64,000 nucleotides of DNA from Vibrio sp. UCD-FRSSP16_30 (GCF_001676025.1 NZ_LZFW01000001.1:124001-188000), one strand, 5' to 3'; shown: positions 21,451-31,516, counted from the stretch's first letter. Numbers and translations are program-made. The notes: generated from the letters alone by a model not told the origin.

Positions 21451-22800
21451 GTGATTAAACGATTACTTATTAGCTTAGTAATGATGTGTGGTTTGAGTGC
21501 TTCGATAGCTCACGCTTCACTTGAACTTGTAATTACAGAAGGCGTTAACTCTGCCCGCCCAATTGCTATAGTACCTTTTAAGTGGGAAGGGCCGGGGAAA
21601 TTACCTCATGATGTGTCAGCGGTAATTGCCTCTGATTTACAACGCAGTGGTAAATTTAGCCCTGTTGCAACCAACCAAATGCCACAAACCCCATACCAAG
21701 ATAAAGACGTCAATTATTCTGCTTGGACTTCAATGGGGGTTGATGCACTGCTTACCGGTACCATCACCGATGCAGGGGATGGTAAGTATAAGGTTCAATA
21801 CACGCTGATAGATACGGTTCGTGGAGCATTGACGAAAGGTCAGTCTAAGTCATTACAAGGCGGAAAATTAGTCCTATCTAAAGATCATATATTATTTGAT
21901 AAATATGTAACGGTATCTGGTACTCGTCTTCGTGCTAGAGCCCATGCTATTTCTGATTTAGTGTATAAAAAGTTAACCGGTCAGAGAGGTGCATTTTTAA
22001 CCCGGATTGCTTATGTTGTAGTGAATGATAAAGATAGATACCCATATCAATTAAGAATTGCAGATTACGACGGCTATAATGAACTTTCGGTTCTTAAATC
22101 TAAACAGCCTCTAATGTCTCCTGCGTGGTCTCCAGATGGACGTCAGCTTGCTTATGTAAGCTTTCAAAATGGTCATGCTGAAATCTTTTTGATGAACATT
22201 TACACGGGTAAACGCGAGAAACTGACTTCGTTCCCACGTCATAATGGTGCTCCTAGATTCTCTCCAGATGGCAAGTCGTTAGCATTGGTTCTATCGAAAA
22301 CGGGCAGTTTACAAGTTTACACAATGGATTTGGCTTCGCGAAAACTGAAACAAATTACGCGTGGTCGCGCCAATAATACCGAACCGTTTTGGAATCCAGA
22401 CGGAAAATCTCTAATATTCACTTCTGATAGGGGTGGTAAGCCTCAGATTTATCAAGTAAATTTAGACAGTGGTGCAAGTAAGAGGTTGACTTGGCAAGGT
22501 AACCAAAACTTGGGTGGTCAAATTACCCCTGATGGGCGTTTCATGATTATGGTGAATCAGTCTTCTTCAGGCTTTAATTTGGCGAAACAGGATTTGGAGA
22601 CTGGAGCAGTTCAAGTGTTGACAAAGACACTACTAGACGAGTCTCCGAGCATAGCTCCAAATGGAGGAATGGTGATATACAGTTCGATGTATAACAAAAA
22701 TAATGTACTATCGATGGTTTCTATTGATGGAAGATTTAAAGCCAGACTACCAGCAACCAATGGGCGTGTAAGAGCACCCGCCTGGTCACCGTTTTTGTAA
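21451..22800 (+). CDS. tolB: Tol-Pal beta-propeller protein TolB
   Basis: Periplasmic beta-propeller that binds Pal and TolA. Start set at GTG 21451 (ribosome site AAGGA eight bases upstream); it gives a signal peptide [22 protein letters not shown] cleaved before SLELVITEG, and a length of 449 aa as in the family. An in-frame TTG at 21427 would overlap tolA and spoil the signal. The C-terminal half shows repeated propeller motifs ([43 protein letters not shown]). Confidence 0.96.
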   Translation: MIKRLLISLVMMCGLSASIAHASLELVITEGVNSARPIAIVPFKWEGPGKLPHDVSAVIASDLQRSGKFSPVATNQMPQTPYQDKDVNYSAWTSMGVDALLTGTITDAGDGKYKVQYTLIDTVRGALTKGQSKSLQGGKLVLSKDHILFDKYVTVSGTRLRARAHAISDLVYKKLTGQRGAFLTRIAYVVVNDKDRYPYQLRIADYDGYNELSVLKSKQPLMSPAWSPDGRQLAYVSFQNGHAEIFLMNIYTGKREKLTSFPRHNGAPRFSPDGKSLALVLSKTGSLQVYTMDLASRKLKQITRGRANNTEPFWNPDGKSLIFTSDRGGKPQIYQVNLDSGASKRLTWQGNQNLGGQITPDGRFMIMVNQSSSGFNLAKQDLETGAVQVLTKTLLDESPSIAPNGGMVIYSSMYNKNNVLSMVSIDGRFKARLPATNGRVRAPAWSPFL

Positions 22801-22836
22801 CGACGTTACTTTTTATACAATAAGGAAAATTAAAAA

Positions 22837-23394
22837 ATGCAACTTAATAAAGTTTTAAAAGGACTGCTAATCGCACTTCCTGTACTGGCTATGACAGCAT
22901 GTAGTTCTAGCGATGACGCAACTAAAGCTTCAGATGCACAAACTACAAACCAAGATGCTCAAGAAACTCAAGCAACGCCTGCAGAAACAACTGATACAAC
23001 AGTTGTATCTCCAATGACTGAAGAGCAAAAGCTTGCAGAAGAGCGTGAAGTTGCTGAGAAAGCACTGCGTGAAAACACTACGCTTTACTTCGCATACGAC
23101 AACTCAACAATTAGCTCTGAGTACGAAGAAATGCTTTCAGCTCACGCTAAATTCCTAAGCGAAAACCCAGACGTTAAAGTGACTATCGAAGGTCACGCGG
23201 ATGAGCGTGGTACTCCTGAGTACAACATCGCACTTGGCGAGCGTCGTGCTAACGCAGTATCTAACTACCTACAAGCATCTGGTGTTCAAGCTGACCAACT
23301 TTCTATCGTAAGTTACGGTGAAGAGAAACCTCTACAGCTTGGTCAATCAGAAGAAGCGTACGCGAAAAACCGTCGTGCGGTTCTAGTTTACTAA
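22837..23394 (+). CDS. pal: Peptidoglycan-associated lipoprotein Pal
   Basis: Outer-membrane lipoprotein that binds peptidoglycan and TolB. Signal peptide with lipobox ending at C22 (AMTAC), then a threonine/glutamine-rich linker (about 23-75) and an OmpA-like domain (about 80-185) with the meso-DAP binding motif around [20 protein letters not shown] and [10 protein letters not shown]. Length 185 aa is slightly longer than E. coli Pal because of the linker. High codon bias suggests strong expression. Confidence 0.97.
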   Translation: MQLNKVLKGLLIALPVLAMTACSSSDDATKASDAQTTNQDAQETQATPAETTDTTVVSPMTEEQKLAEEREVAEKALRENTTLYFAYDNSTISSEYEEMLSAHAKFLSENPDVKVTIEGHADERGTPEYNIALGERRANAVSNYLQASGVQADQLSIVSYGEEKPLQLGQSEEAYAKNRRAVLVY

Positions 23395-23409
23395 TCTTAG
23401 GAAGTAAAC

Positions 23410-24204
23410 ATGATCAGTAACTACAAGCGAGCAGTTGCGCTTACGTTACTAGCAGGTGTGGCAGGCTATAGCTTTGCCGCACCAGCTCCCGTATCCGATC
23501 TTAACTCTAGCAGTAATGTTGCGACTTCTACCTCGACGTCAAAATCCGCTACTGCAACAAAAGAAGATGAGATTCAGCGTCTGGAGCGTCTGCTTAGAAA
23601 CAGCAACCGAGTACAAGCGAATTTGCAACAACACCTCGATGAAGTATCGATGGATTTGAGTGAATTACGTGGTGAGTTAGAACGAAGCAATCATCAAACA
23701 AGTCAACTTGTCGAACGACAACGTGAGCTGTTTATTGAGCTTGATCGCATGCGCACCGAACTTGCCAATGTGAAGAAAGCCCCTGTCGAGTCAAGTACAC
23801 CTGCGACAAGCGGAAAATACTCCTCTAATCAAGATGAACAACAGTCGTACCAAAGTGCTGTCGATCTTATTTTAAAAAATAAAGACTACGATGCCGCCAC
23901 TGTTGCCCTTGAGAAGTTTAAGAAAGATTTCCCTGAATCAGTGTATTCTGCCAACGCGAATTACTGGTTAGGACAGCTTTATTTTTCGAAGAAAAATGAC
24001 GTTGAATCCGCTAAAGCATTTGCTTCTGTCGTCTCTTATAAAGACTCGAACAAACGAGCTGATGCGCTAGTTAAGCTAGGCGATATTGCCGTGCGCAATA
24101 ATAGTGGCGCTGCTGCCAAGAAATACTATCAGCAAGCCATTACCGAGTATCCTAATACCGCGTCTGCTAATTCAGCCACACAAAAACTGTCGAAGCTGAA
24201 ATAA
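23410..24204 (+). CDS. cpoB: Cell division coordinator CpoB (YbgF)
   Basis: Periplasmic protein that links Tol-Pal to cell-wall synthesis by PBP1B. 264 residues: signal peptide (about 1-23, cleavage after SFA), a coiled-coil trimerisation segment (about 55-120), a low-complexity linker, and three TPR repeats in the C-terminal half (about 145-262, starting YQSAVDLILKNKDYDAA). It is last in the tol-pal operon and followed by a terminator. Confidence 0.94.
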   Translation: MISNYKRAVALTLLAGVAGYSFAAPAPVSDLNSSSNVATSTSTSKSATATKEDEIQRLERLLRNSNRVQANLQQHLDEVSMDLSELRGELERSNHQTSQLVERQRELFIELDRMRTELANVKKAPVESSTPATSGKYSSNQDEQQSYQSAVDLILKNKDYDAATVALEKFKKDFPESVYSANANYWLGQLYFSKKNDVESAKAFASVVSYKDSNKRADALVKLGDIAVRNNSGAAAKKYYQQAITEYPNTASANSATQKLSKLK

Positions 24205-24224
24205 TTATTAAGAATAACGGAAAG

Positions 24225-24251
24225 GCTCAGCGTTAACCCGTTGAGCTTTTT
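24225..24251 (+). terminator. Terminator of tol-pal operon
   Basis: GCTCAGCG pairs with CGTTGAGC (one G-T pair) around TTAACC, followed by five T, twenty bases after the cpoB stop. Confidence 0.8.
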
Positions 24252-24317
24252 GCTTTTGGCAAGCTCACTCAAAGCAGTGTACAATGCCCGAAGTTCAAGG
24301 AAGTTACGAGCATTGTA

Positions 24318-25379
24318 ATGAGCCAAATATTAGAAACAGCACCAACAATTTATCCATTCCCGCCTAAGCCAGTGCCACTGAGTGAAAATCAGAAGCAGGC
24401 TTATAAAGCGAGCATCAAAACACTGCTAAAACAAAAAGATGCAGTCCTGATTGCCCATTATTACACCGATCCTGAGATCCAAGCTCTAGCCGAAGAAACT
24501 GGCGGCTTTGTGGGTGATTCTCTAGAAATGGCCAAGTTTGGTAATCGTCACCCTGCAAAAACATTGATTATTGCAGGCGTTCGCTTTATGGGTGAGTCAG
24601 CCAAAATCCTGACCCCAGAAAAAACCATTTTAATGCCAACACTAGAAGCAGAATGCTCTCTCGATCTGGGTTGTCCAGCGGAAGCATTTAGCAAATTCTG
24701 TGATGAGCATCCTGATCATACTGTTGTGGTATACGCTAACACTTCAGCTGCGGTTAAAGCGCGTGCTGATTGGGTCGTCACCTCAAGCATTGCATTAGAA
24801 ATCGTCGAACACCTAGATGCAGAAGGTACTCCAATTCTTTGGGGACCAGATCGTCATTTAGGTTCCTACATCGCAAACCAAACGGGCGCCGAAATGCTAC
24901 TTTGGAACGGTGAGTGTGTTGTGCACGATGAGTTCTCTGCTAAAGCGCTTCGCGACATGAAAGCGGTTTTCCCAGAGGCGGCCATTTTGGTTCATCCAGA
25001 GTCACCTGCCAGCGTTGTTGAGCTTGCCGATGCAGTAGGGTCAACCAGCCAATTAATTAAAGCCGCTAAAGAGCTACCTCAAAGCAAACTCATTGTCGCA
25101 ACTGACAAGGGCATCTTCTTTAAGATGCAGCAGTTAGTGCCAGAGAAAGAGCTTATTGAAGCACCGACAGCAGGTGCTGGCGCAACTTGTCGCAGCTGTG
25201 CGCATTGCCCGTGGATGGCAATGAACGGCCTTAAAGCGATAGAGTCAGCATTGACTGAAGGTGGCGCAGATCATGAAGTATTCGTTGATGAAAGTGTGCG
25301 TGTGAAGTCTCTTATTCCATTAAACCGCATGCTCGATTTTGCAGAGCAGTTAAACCTAAAAGTGAAAGGTAACGCTTAA
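24318..25379 (+). CDS. nadA: Quinolinate synthase NadA
   Basis: Makes quinolinate from iminoaspartate and dihydroxyacetone phosphate in NAD biosynthesis; carries a [4Fe-4S] cluster. 353 residues. The expected cluster cysteines are present in three places: the [12 protein letters not shown] segment near residue 113, WNGECVVHD near 200, and the C-terminal [15 protein letters not shown] near 293-307. The substrate-binding [18 protein letters not shown] is near residue 46. It is a single gene, downstream of tol-pal but behind its terminator. Confidence 0.97.
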   Translation: MSQILETAPTIYPFPPKPVPLSENQKQAYKASIKTLLKQKDAVLIAHYYTDPEIQALAEETGGFVGDSLEMAKFGNRHPAKTLIIAGVRFMGESAKILTPEKTILMPTLEAECSLDLGCPAEAFSKFCDEHPDHTVVVYANTSAAVKARADWVVTSSIALEIVEHLDAEGTPILWGPDRHLGSYIANQTGAEMLLWNGECVVHDEFSAKALRDMKAVFPEAAILVHPESPASVVELADAVGSTSQLIKAAKELPQSKLIVATDKGIFFKMQQLVPEKELIEAPTAGAGATCRSCAHCPWMAMNGLKAIESALTEGGADHEVFVDESVRVKSLIPLNRMLDFAEQLNLKVKGNA

Positions 25380-25407
25380 CCTTTTAGATTCGGTTATAGA
25401 TAGATAA

Positions 25408-25443
25408 AAGCCCTCGCTAGCATATTGATAGCGAGGGCTTTTT
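25408..25443. terminator. Bidirectional terminator between nadA and the UPF0149 gene
   Basis: A 12-bp perfect stem (AAGCCCTCGCTA with its complement) and 9-nt loop, with T on the plus side and A on the minus side, between two convergent genes. Confidence 0.85.
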
Positions 25444-25460
25444 AGTTATAACTACAATAT

Positions 25461-26030
25461 TTACTGCTCAGCAGCCAATGTTGCGCCGCGTTGGGTTAAA
25501 CCACATAGCATCATTGGTACAGCATTAAAGATTTCTACAAACTGATCCAAACCGTTCATGCCTTCTTCAGAAAGGGTCGCAAGTGAAGTCTCAGGATCAT
25601 AAAGCATGCTAATAGAAAGCAATACGCCGCCCAGTAGAGCATTGTCTTGGCTGTCTTGAGGCATCAAAGTTTGCCAATCATCTTGCGCTAATTGCCAGCC
25701 TTGTAGCAAGCCTTCACAAAACTGCTTAGTCGCTTCAGTGACAATCTCTTGATCATTTAAGTCACACTCAACAGGCCACTGCCAAGTATCTTCAAAAAGG
25801 GCAGGGCGAGTAGCATTCCAAACACCAATTACCGCACCTAAATAAGACTCAAGCTGCTCACCATCGGTAAAAGGAGCACTTTCATCGCCACCCCACAGAT
25901 AAGCAATCCACTGCGAAGGATCCAGTGTATTAGGCGCCGCGGCAAGAGCCGTGATAAACCCAAGAGTTTGATGATAAGGTAGAAGGCGATCTTCCAGCTC
26001 TGGCTGAGCAATAATCTGAGCTAAATCCAA
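25461..26030 (-). CDS. UPF0149/YecA-family protein
   Basis: A 189-residue cytoplasmic protein of the UPF0149 (YecA/YgfB) family: helical, rich in tryptophan, with the segment GFITALAAAPNTLDPSQWIAYLWGG at the N-terminus. The cysteine-rich SEC-C metal-binding tail seen in some YecA proteins is absent. The family has no firmly settled role. It faces nadA and is the last core gene before tRNA-Ser. Confidence 0.85.
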   Translation of the reverse strand: MDLAQIIAQPELEDRLLPYHQTLGFITALAAAPNTLDPSQWIAYLWGGDESAPFTDGEQLESYLGAVIGVWNATRPALFEDTWQWPVECDLNDQEIVTEATKQFCEGLLQGWQLAQDDWQTLMPQDSQDNALLGGVLLSISMLYDPETSLATLSEEGMNGLDQFVEIFNAVPMMLCGLTQRGATLAAEQ

Positions 26031-26246
26031 AATGTGTATCCATAAAAAGGTTTTCGATAGTATATCAATCCTAACACATCAAAAGCCGTGATAAATCCCC
26101 TCAAATCCCGCTATTTCCACCCAATGAGACAATAATTGTTCAAACAGTCCAAAACCTTAAAAAAACTCCACAAATCTACTTGACCAACCGCCAACAAATC
26201 ATTAAATTAGCGCCTCGTTGACACACACAGTCAACACTTCAAATTC

Positions 26247-26334
26247 GGTGAGTTGTCCGAGTGGCTGAAGGAGCACGCCTGGAAAGCGTGTATACGGCAA
26301 CGTATCGAGAGTTCGAATCTCTCACTCACCGCCA
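26247..26334 (+). tRNA. tRNA-Ser (anticodon GGA)
   Basis: An 88-nt tRNA including an encoded CCA. The acceptor stem GGTGAGT pairs with ACTCACC; the anticodon loop CTGGAAA carries GGA inside the stem CACGC/GCGTG; the long variable arm typical of tRNA-Ser is TATACGGCAACGTATC; the T-arm is GAGAGTTCGAATCTCTC. It is the integration target for the island that follows. Confidence 0.97.
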
Positions 26335-26386
26335 CATTAGAAAAAGCCCTGTTAATACAGGGCTTTTTCACATCTAGACATTACCT
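26332..26386 (+). repeat. Left island repeat (attL), includes the tRNA terminator
   Basis: A 55-nt block starting CCACATTAG immediately at the tRNA CCA end. It contains a terminator hairpin (GCCCTGT/ACAGGGC, 26346-26363, then five T). Copied at 31675-31728 with changes only in the hairpin loop. Weaker similarity extends left into the tRNA (from about 26318) and right to the GAGACAC at 26412-26418. Confidence 0.85.
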
Positions 26387-26419
26387 CTCTACGTAACACG
26401 TACACAATAGAGAGACACT

Positions 26420-26830
26420 ATGTACTTGGTTAAGTCACCTTTTGGTATCTATCACTTCAGGTTTTCGGTCAGAATTTCTAACCGTCAGTATCAACCAAAA
26501 CTATCTTTACAGACTAAATGTAAGAAAGAAGCAAAGTATCATTCAGCAATCATTGCATACCATATCTCACTACTTACAGAAGTAACTGTAAGCTCTATCA
26601 AAGCAATCTACAGTGAATACAAAGCCAATCTATCTAGTAAAACTAAACAAGCTCCTGTAATTAATTCTAGAGCCATTGAACAAGTTATTAATAAACCTGA
26701 ATCCCTACCTAAAGATATAACCAATGTATTAACTGATTTATCTACGAAGTCTAAACAGGAATATCAGTCTTGTTATAACTCGTTTATATCTAAGTACTTG
26801 AGCTGCAATTTTATCAGGTTCAGCCAGTGA
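26420..26830 (+). pseudogene. Truncated tyrosine-type integrase (N-terminal part only)
   Basis: 136 residues beginning MYLVKSPFGIYHFRFSVRIS, which is typical of the N-terminal arm-binding and SAM-like region of tRNA-targeting phage/island integrases. The catalytic C-terminal domain with its R...HxxR...Y residues is missing; normal integrases are about 400 aa. The last dozen residues appear to be read through unrelated DNA (an oppositely oriented gene fragment). It starts 34 bases after the left repeat, the usual position of an integrase. The family call is inference from position and the N-terminal sequence. Confidence 0.65.
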
Positions 26831-26902
26831 GCGAGGTTTAGTCGTGGTTCCGTTGCGATATACCCTCGTTCCTCGAACTTTTTCGTTGAAGTTGATAGCC
26901 AT
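26738..26902 (-). pseudogene. 5' fragment of an unknown minus-strand gene
   Basis: On the minus strand an ATG at 26902, behind a GAGAG ribosome site, opens a 54-codon frame beginning MAINFNEKVRGTRVYRNG. The first ~42 residues look protein-like; the rest runs antisense through the integrase remnant. It seems to be a truncated gene fused tail-to-tail with the integrase fragment. I do not recognise the family. Confidence 0.35.
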
Positions 26903-27269
26903 AATGTTCTCTCATTGTTTAGCAACAAGAAGAAATTACACCCAATGCGCCAATAGGTGCATATGGATTTGAGTGAGTAATGTGATAGGACTTGTAATCG
27001 TGAGTATTGTGATTGAAGTGAGTTTGTAAAAAGCATCTAGTTGCAAGCAGATTACACATGTGATGATGCTATATTTTGAGGCATTCAATTTTTAGGTTTG
27101 GATTATTGTCAATTTCCTTTTTCTTATCATGGTCTTTTAGGCTGATATGCAATAGCATTACATAAAATAGAGCTGAGTGGGCTTTTGATTAGTACAAGTT
27201 TAGGTTTGGCGTTGTACATGACTGTGAAGTTTGAAAACACTGGACCATTTATGAAAAGGAATATCTAGA
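26903..27269 (+). other. Non-coding stretch upstream of the island operon
   Basis: About 367 AT-rich bases with no convincing ORF. It presumably contains the promoter of the three-gene operon; a GAAAAGGA ribosome site lies at 27253-27260 before the TTG start at 27270. Otherwise I see nothing specific. Confidence 0.5.
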
Positions 27270-28526
27270 TTGACAGAAGTATCTTCTCAGATTATCAACA
27301 GTAGCGCCATCCCGGCTTGGAGTGGCTTTATATATCAGGGAAAAGTCGCCTTATATCACGCGCTGCGTCTTCTAGTACAACGGGATCTTCAAGCACATTC
27401 CCTAAATGTCGAGCACTTAGATGATTTTGTTATCCACGATCGCAGTGGTAACGTTTTGTCTCTTCATCAAGTAAAGGCGATGAAGAATGATAAGCGTTAT
27501 TCATATAATTCTGCTTTACAGCAAGCGTCAAAAGTATCAGCAAGGTGTAACGGAAATACTGTTAGATGGTTTCACGTTTCAGTGGGGCTTGATGACTTTT
27601 CTGATAGAGCTGCTAATGACGCTAATGGTGAGCACCTTGTTCAGTTTTATCAGTACCATGATGAACGTTGTTATGTTGAAACGAACTCTATCGATACTAA
27701 ACTCAATGAAATTGTTGCCCAGTACCTTCAATCATACGGGCTACCATCTACAGAATTACTGATTGCGCATAAACTGGCTAAGTTGCATGTATTATTGGCA
27801 GGGCGAGTTAACTTAGCTCATTATCGAAATCAGCATGAGTCGATGAACAAGTTCGAAGCGGCAGAATCTATTCCAGTTTATTTTGCGGAGATAGTAGATT
27901 GTTTGCGTTCTGAGGTAATTCATAGTGATGATCATGCAGCAATTCTGTTCGAGTTTAGAAAAACTCTTTTGAACAGAACTGATCAAATACTAGATAGCCT
28001 TCAAGAAAATGAATCTATTGATTTGAATGGTATTTGTCAGTGTAGATTTGCAGTAGCTAATATGGATACTCCTGCCTTAACTCGACTCTACTATTCAAAA
28101 AAGCCAAATCAAAAGGAAATCACTTTAGCTGGTTTTAGTAATGATACTGTAGATACTTATTTAAGAATAATTATCAGTATCATGGGAGTTAAAACGTCTG
28201 AAGACTTACCACACTATTTCAAAAGCGGACTTGGTTCGTTTCTTCCTACAGCAATGAAGTTTGATTTTTTAAATCAGAAGTTAGACGTAGAGCAAATTCA
28301 AAAAAATGTTGATGCTCTTCGTGGAAACCTGACCATACAAGATGTGCTCTATGACTACGATAATCTAGTTGTACATATGGATAGCGCTCCATTTCCACTT
28401 AGTAGTAAATGTAGTGCTACTGGTAAATTTACAGAGATTTCTGAAAACAATAAAAACCGAATTACAAAAATAAACAATGTGAGGTTTGTGTCAGTTCGCG
28501 ACGCAAGTGATGAAATAAATGATTAA
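27270..28526 (+). CDS. Predicted nuclease effector of a Lamassu/ABC-three-component-type system
   Basis: 418 residues, likely TTG start (an AAAGGA ribosome site lies 9 bases upstream and no other start fits). The N-terminal ~110 residues, with AWSGFIYQGKVALYHALRLL, then E48 and D51-D52 in VEHLDDFVI, then Q67-V-K69 in LSLHQVKA, fit a PD-(D/E)XK fold of the Cap4/DUF4297 type found in conflict-system effectors. The rest is a longer C-terminal region without a recognised motif; in ABC-three-component systems this part couples the effector to its partners. It overlaps the next gene by 8 bases. The nuclease role is inferred from motif pattern and operon, and no experiment supports it here. Confidence 0.65.
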   Translation: MTEVSSQIINSSAIPAWSGFIYQGKVALYHALRLLVQRDLQAHSLNVEHLDDFVIHDRSGNVLSLHQVKAMKNDKRYSYNSALQQASKVSARCNGNTVRWFHVSVGLDDFSDRAANDANGEHLVQFYQYHDERCYVETNSIDTKLNEIVAQYLQSYGLPSTELLIAHKLAKLHVLLAGRVNLAHYRNQHESMNKFEAAESIPVYFAEIVDCLRSEVIHSDDHAAILFEFRKTLLNRTDQILDSLQENESIDLNGICQCRFAVANMDTPALTRLYYSKKPNQKEITLAGFSNDTVDTYLRIIISIMGVKTSEDLPHYFKSGLGSFLPTAMKFDFLNQKLDVEQIQKNVDALRGNLTIQDVLYDYDNLVVHMDSAPFPLSSKCSATGKFTEISENNKNRITKINNVRFVSVRDASDEIND

Positions 28527-29208
28527 TCGAATAATTACAACATTATCAAGTAACTCTCCTTGTCAGTTTGAGTTAGTTGAACAAGCTGCAGAGCAGTTTT
28601 CTTTTTATCGAGCAACATCAACGGATTACCAACGGTTTTTAGTTGTAGCACAAGTGGCGAAATTGATGAAACCGAGTGAGCTTAACCAATGGGTGTTGGC
28701 AAATACTCCTGATGAGCTAAGGGAATTACCAGCTTTTGCTAAAAATACAGATGTTCTGGTTCTGTTTGAGTTAGATCGTTTATCGGATATCGTAGGCTAT
28801 GAAAGCGAAGTTTTTTCTCTGGAAGAAGATGGCTATAGCTTTAAAAAGCATGTGTTGTATTTCTCACAAGCAGAATTGGCTCTTTTGAATGAGATGGATG
28901 CGAATAGCATTGCAAATTTAATAAAAGATCAAAGTAAATTTAGTCTGTATAAAAAGTCACCTTTGGCTGAGTCAGAATACGGTATAGCTAGCCGTATTTT
29001 TATTAAGTTGCCCTTTTTGTCTGTCCCTGTAGATGAATCTGAGTTAGACGATCCTTGTAGACTTGCAGATGATTACCTGAGAACTGTGGATTTATTGGGG
29101 GTAAACAATGAGTTTGAAGAGTTGATAGTAGGTAATGGAAGTAATTACAAAGTAATGGTTGAGGAGTATATTCGTGAAAAAATGGCGAATTCACAAGCTG
29201 AAGATTAA
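28519..29208 (+). CDS. Middle component of the three-gene SMC-like system
   Basis: 229 residues, acidic, mostly helical by composition, without signal peptide or membrane spans. It overlaps the effector gene by 8 bases and the ATPase gene by 35 bases, so all three proteins should be made together. Size and position match the small middle protein (LmuC/DdmB, or ABC-three-component middle component) that bridges effector and SMC-like ATPase. On sequence alone I would not recognise it; the call rests on context. Confidence 0.55.
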   Translation: MINRIITTLSSNSPCQFELVEQAAEQFSFYRATSTDYQRFLVVAQVAKLMKPSELNQWVLANTPDELRELPAFAKNTDVLVLFELDRLSDIVGYESEVFSLEEDGYSFKKHVLYFSQAELALLNEMDANSIANLIKDQSKFSLYKKSPLAESEYGIASRIFIKLPFLSVPVDESELDDPCRLADDYLRTVDLLGVNNEFEELIVGNGSNYKVMVEEYIREKMANSQAED

Positions 29209-31516
29209 TGGCTTTAAAGTATTCTCGGAGTTTGAAGAAAGCTACTCATCAGATCTAATCGTTTACGATGGGCCGAATGGTTTTGGTAAAACTTCTTTAT
29301 TTGATGCCAAGCAACTTCTTTTTTGCAAGCAACTTCCAAGGATCGTAGCCAGGCATGGTGCGCTTAAAGTTGGCAACAAGACTTTTAATAGAAGCATATA
29401 TCAAAATCATAATAGCCAAGAAGATATCTCAATAGTCGCAGAGCTCAGAAAAGAAAGTGAGTCAATCTATGTAATGAGACTGGCGAAGCAAGTGGATTTA
29501 GATGCCAGTAAAAACAAACCCAATAGTTTTGAAGAGTTCAAGCTCTATGAGTTAACAAGTTTTGATAAAAGTGCTGAGCCAAGACTGATTGTTGATGAAA
29601 AACAATTCTGGGCGGAAAAACTAGGCGACAAGTTTTTGAGTAACTTTTCAGTGCTCAACTATCTTCAGCAAGATAGTAAATCCATTGTTATTCCGGATGC
29701 ATGCGATAATAGAAAAAGAACAGATCAAATAAGCCATCTTCTCAATCTTGATGAGTTAGAAAAACGAATTGATAACATTGGTAAGCTAAAATCTGAGTCC
29801 AGAGACCAACTTAAAAAAGCGGAAGGGGAGAATCAAGCTCAACAAGCTTTACTAGAAGAGCTTCAACAGACCTTAACGGTAAGTGATTCTGCGCAGGTAG
29901 CTTATACGAAATTAACTGACTTAAATGTCACACCTCAATGGGATCTGGAACATCCCTTTACGATCGATAATTACAAAAACATTGCTCAGTTGTTGGAGCA
30001 AGTAAGCCTGTTAAAACGTACTTACATTGGTAGGTATGAAATAGCAAAGAGAATGAGAAATAAGCAAAAAATTGATTTTACTATACGGGATGAATTTGAT
30101 TTAGCTGTTAGGCTCCATCATCAGTTTGATAGGCTTTCAAGCTTGAATAAAAATAAAACACAATTAGACAAACTAGAAAAGTTGTGTAATACGCTAAATA
30201 TAGAGATTTCAAAGCTCTCCTCATCGCATAGTTCAATTTTATCGCCATACCTCGAAACACATTATTCTGTAGAGCTTGTTAAGTTGTTACAGGACAAAAA
30301 TAAACTGCTTCTAGAACACGGCGGTGTTAGTAAGAAGCAAGCCGAAGTGATGCAATTACGGACAAAATTACTTCAAGCTTCCGGTAGTGACGATCAGGAT
30401 TGTCCACTTTGTGGTTATGACTACCAAGAAAATGCATTATTGGTATCTGCTATTGATGTGAAAACAGCTCAACTAAAGCAGCAGTTAGATGGAATTGCTC
30501 TACAAATTAGCCAGTGCTATCTAGCCATTGAGGCTATTTTAAGTCCGTTAAAAGGTAAATATTTTCCGCTGCTAGAGATGGCTAGGAATGAATACGAAGG
30601 GGCATTACACTCTGAGTTAATAATGCATGAACATCAAGCTCAGAGGTTAGAGTTGATAGGGAAAAAGTTGATTGCACAGGGGGTTGAGCTGCCGAAACAG
30701 TATGTACTAGAAGCAGAAGTTCAAGAAGAACAGGTATCAAAAGTTAAGAAGGCAATCTTCAAGTCACTCGAACCAGAAGAGGATATAATAACGGACCATG
30801 AGCTTAACTTCTTCGTTAACCAATTTGGGGAATTAGGCAAGTTAGATAAACTGTCTGAGGAACTGATAGAGCTAAAGCAAAACTATATTCAGCAGCAACA
30901 TAACTTAACGATAAATGCTTCTATTTCAAATAGAAAAAAAGAAGTGAGACTGTGTGCCGATAAAGTAGAGCATTTGGGTAAATTGGGAACACAGCTAGAA
31001 CGAATAGAGACTCAGTTAAAACACGCACAAACGGACTATACTAATCGAACGATTGGTCAAATGGAGTCACTTTTTCACATATATAGTGGGCGTTTACTAC
31101 AAAATTATCAGAGTGGCTTAGGAGTATTTATTGATACACCAAGTGCTAAAAGAAAAACCGCTGCAATGAGTTTTACAACAGTACGTGACTCGCAACATGA
31201 TGCAACTCTGTCTATGAGCAGCGGGCAGATAAGTGCTCTGTCATTGTCGTTATTTCTAGCGTTGAATAAGAAGTATGCCAAAACGGCGTTTGTGTTTATT
31301 GACGATCCAACGCAGTGTATGGATGAAATTAACATTGCGTCGTTTAGTGACTTGCTCCGAGTCGAACTGAGAGATAGGCAAGTGATTATTTCGACTCATG
31401 AACAGGATATTTCCGACTACTTGTGTTATCGCTACGGGAAAGCAGGTCTTTCTAGAAAACAAGTTAATTTGTTAGATAAGTGCAAATTAACTGTAGTTGA
31501 TAATGATATTCACTAA
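29174..31516 (+). CDS. SMC/Rad50-like ATPase of the three-gene system
   Basis: 780 residues. Start set at GTG 29174 (GAGGAG ribosome site 7 bases upstream); an in-frame TTG at 29159 gives only five more residues. Walker A GPNGFGKT is at 33-40. Two coiled-coil arms flank a zinc-hook-like CPLC (C410, C413). The ABC signature is degenerate, SMSSGQ (680-685). Walker B FVFIDDP ends in D710-D711, and the H-loop STHEQD has H742. This is the LmuB/DdmC type of SMC-like sensor that recognises foreign DNA and unleashes the effector in Lamassu. The second Walker B residue is aspartate rather than glutamate, as in many Rad50-like conflict ATPases; whether hydrolysis is slowed is unknown. Confidence 0.8.
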   Translation: MKKWRIHKLKINGFKVFSEFEESYSSDLIVYDGPNGFGKTSLFDAKQLLFCKQLPRIVARHGALKVGNKTFNRSIYQNHNSQEDISIVAELRKESESIYVMRLAKQVDLDASKNKPNSFEEFKLYELTSFDKSAEPRLIVDEKQFWAEKLGDKFLSNFSVLNYLQQDSKSIVIPDACDNRKRTDQISHLLNLDELEKRIDNIGKLKSESRDQLKKAEGENQAQQALLEELQQTLTVSDSAQVAYTKLTDLNVTPQWDLEHPFTIDNYKNIAQLLEQVSLLKRTYIGRYEIAKRMRNKQKIDFTIRDEFDLAVRLHHQFDRLSSLNKNKTQLDKLEKLCNTLNIEISKLSSSHSSILSPYLETHYSVELVKLLQDKNKLLLEHGGVSKKQAEVMQLRTKLLQASGSDDQDCPLCGYDYQENALLVSAIDVKTAQLKQQLDGIALQISQCYLAIEAILSPLKGKYFPLLEMARNEYEGALHSELIMHEHQAQRLELIGKKLIAQGVELPKQYVLEAEVQEEQVSKVKKAIFKSLEPEEDIITDHELNFFVNQFGELGKLDKLSEELIELKQNYIQQQHNLTINASISNRKKEVRLCADKVEHLGKLGTQLERIETQLKHAQTDYTNRTIGQMESLFHIYSGRLLQNYQSGLGVFIDTPSAKRKTAAMSFTTVRDSQHDATLSMSSGQISALSLSLFLALNKKYAKTAFVFIDDPTQCMDEINIASFSDLLRVELRDRQVIISTHEQDISDYLCYRYGKAGLSRKQVNLLDKCKLTVVDNDIH

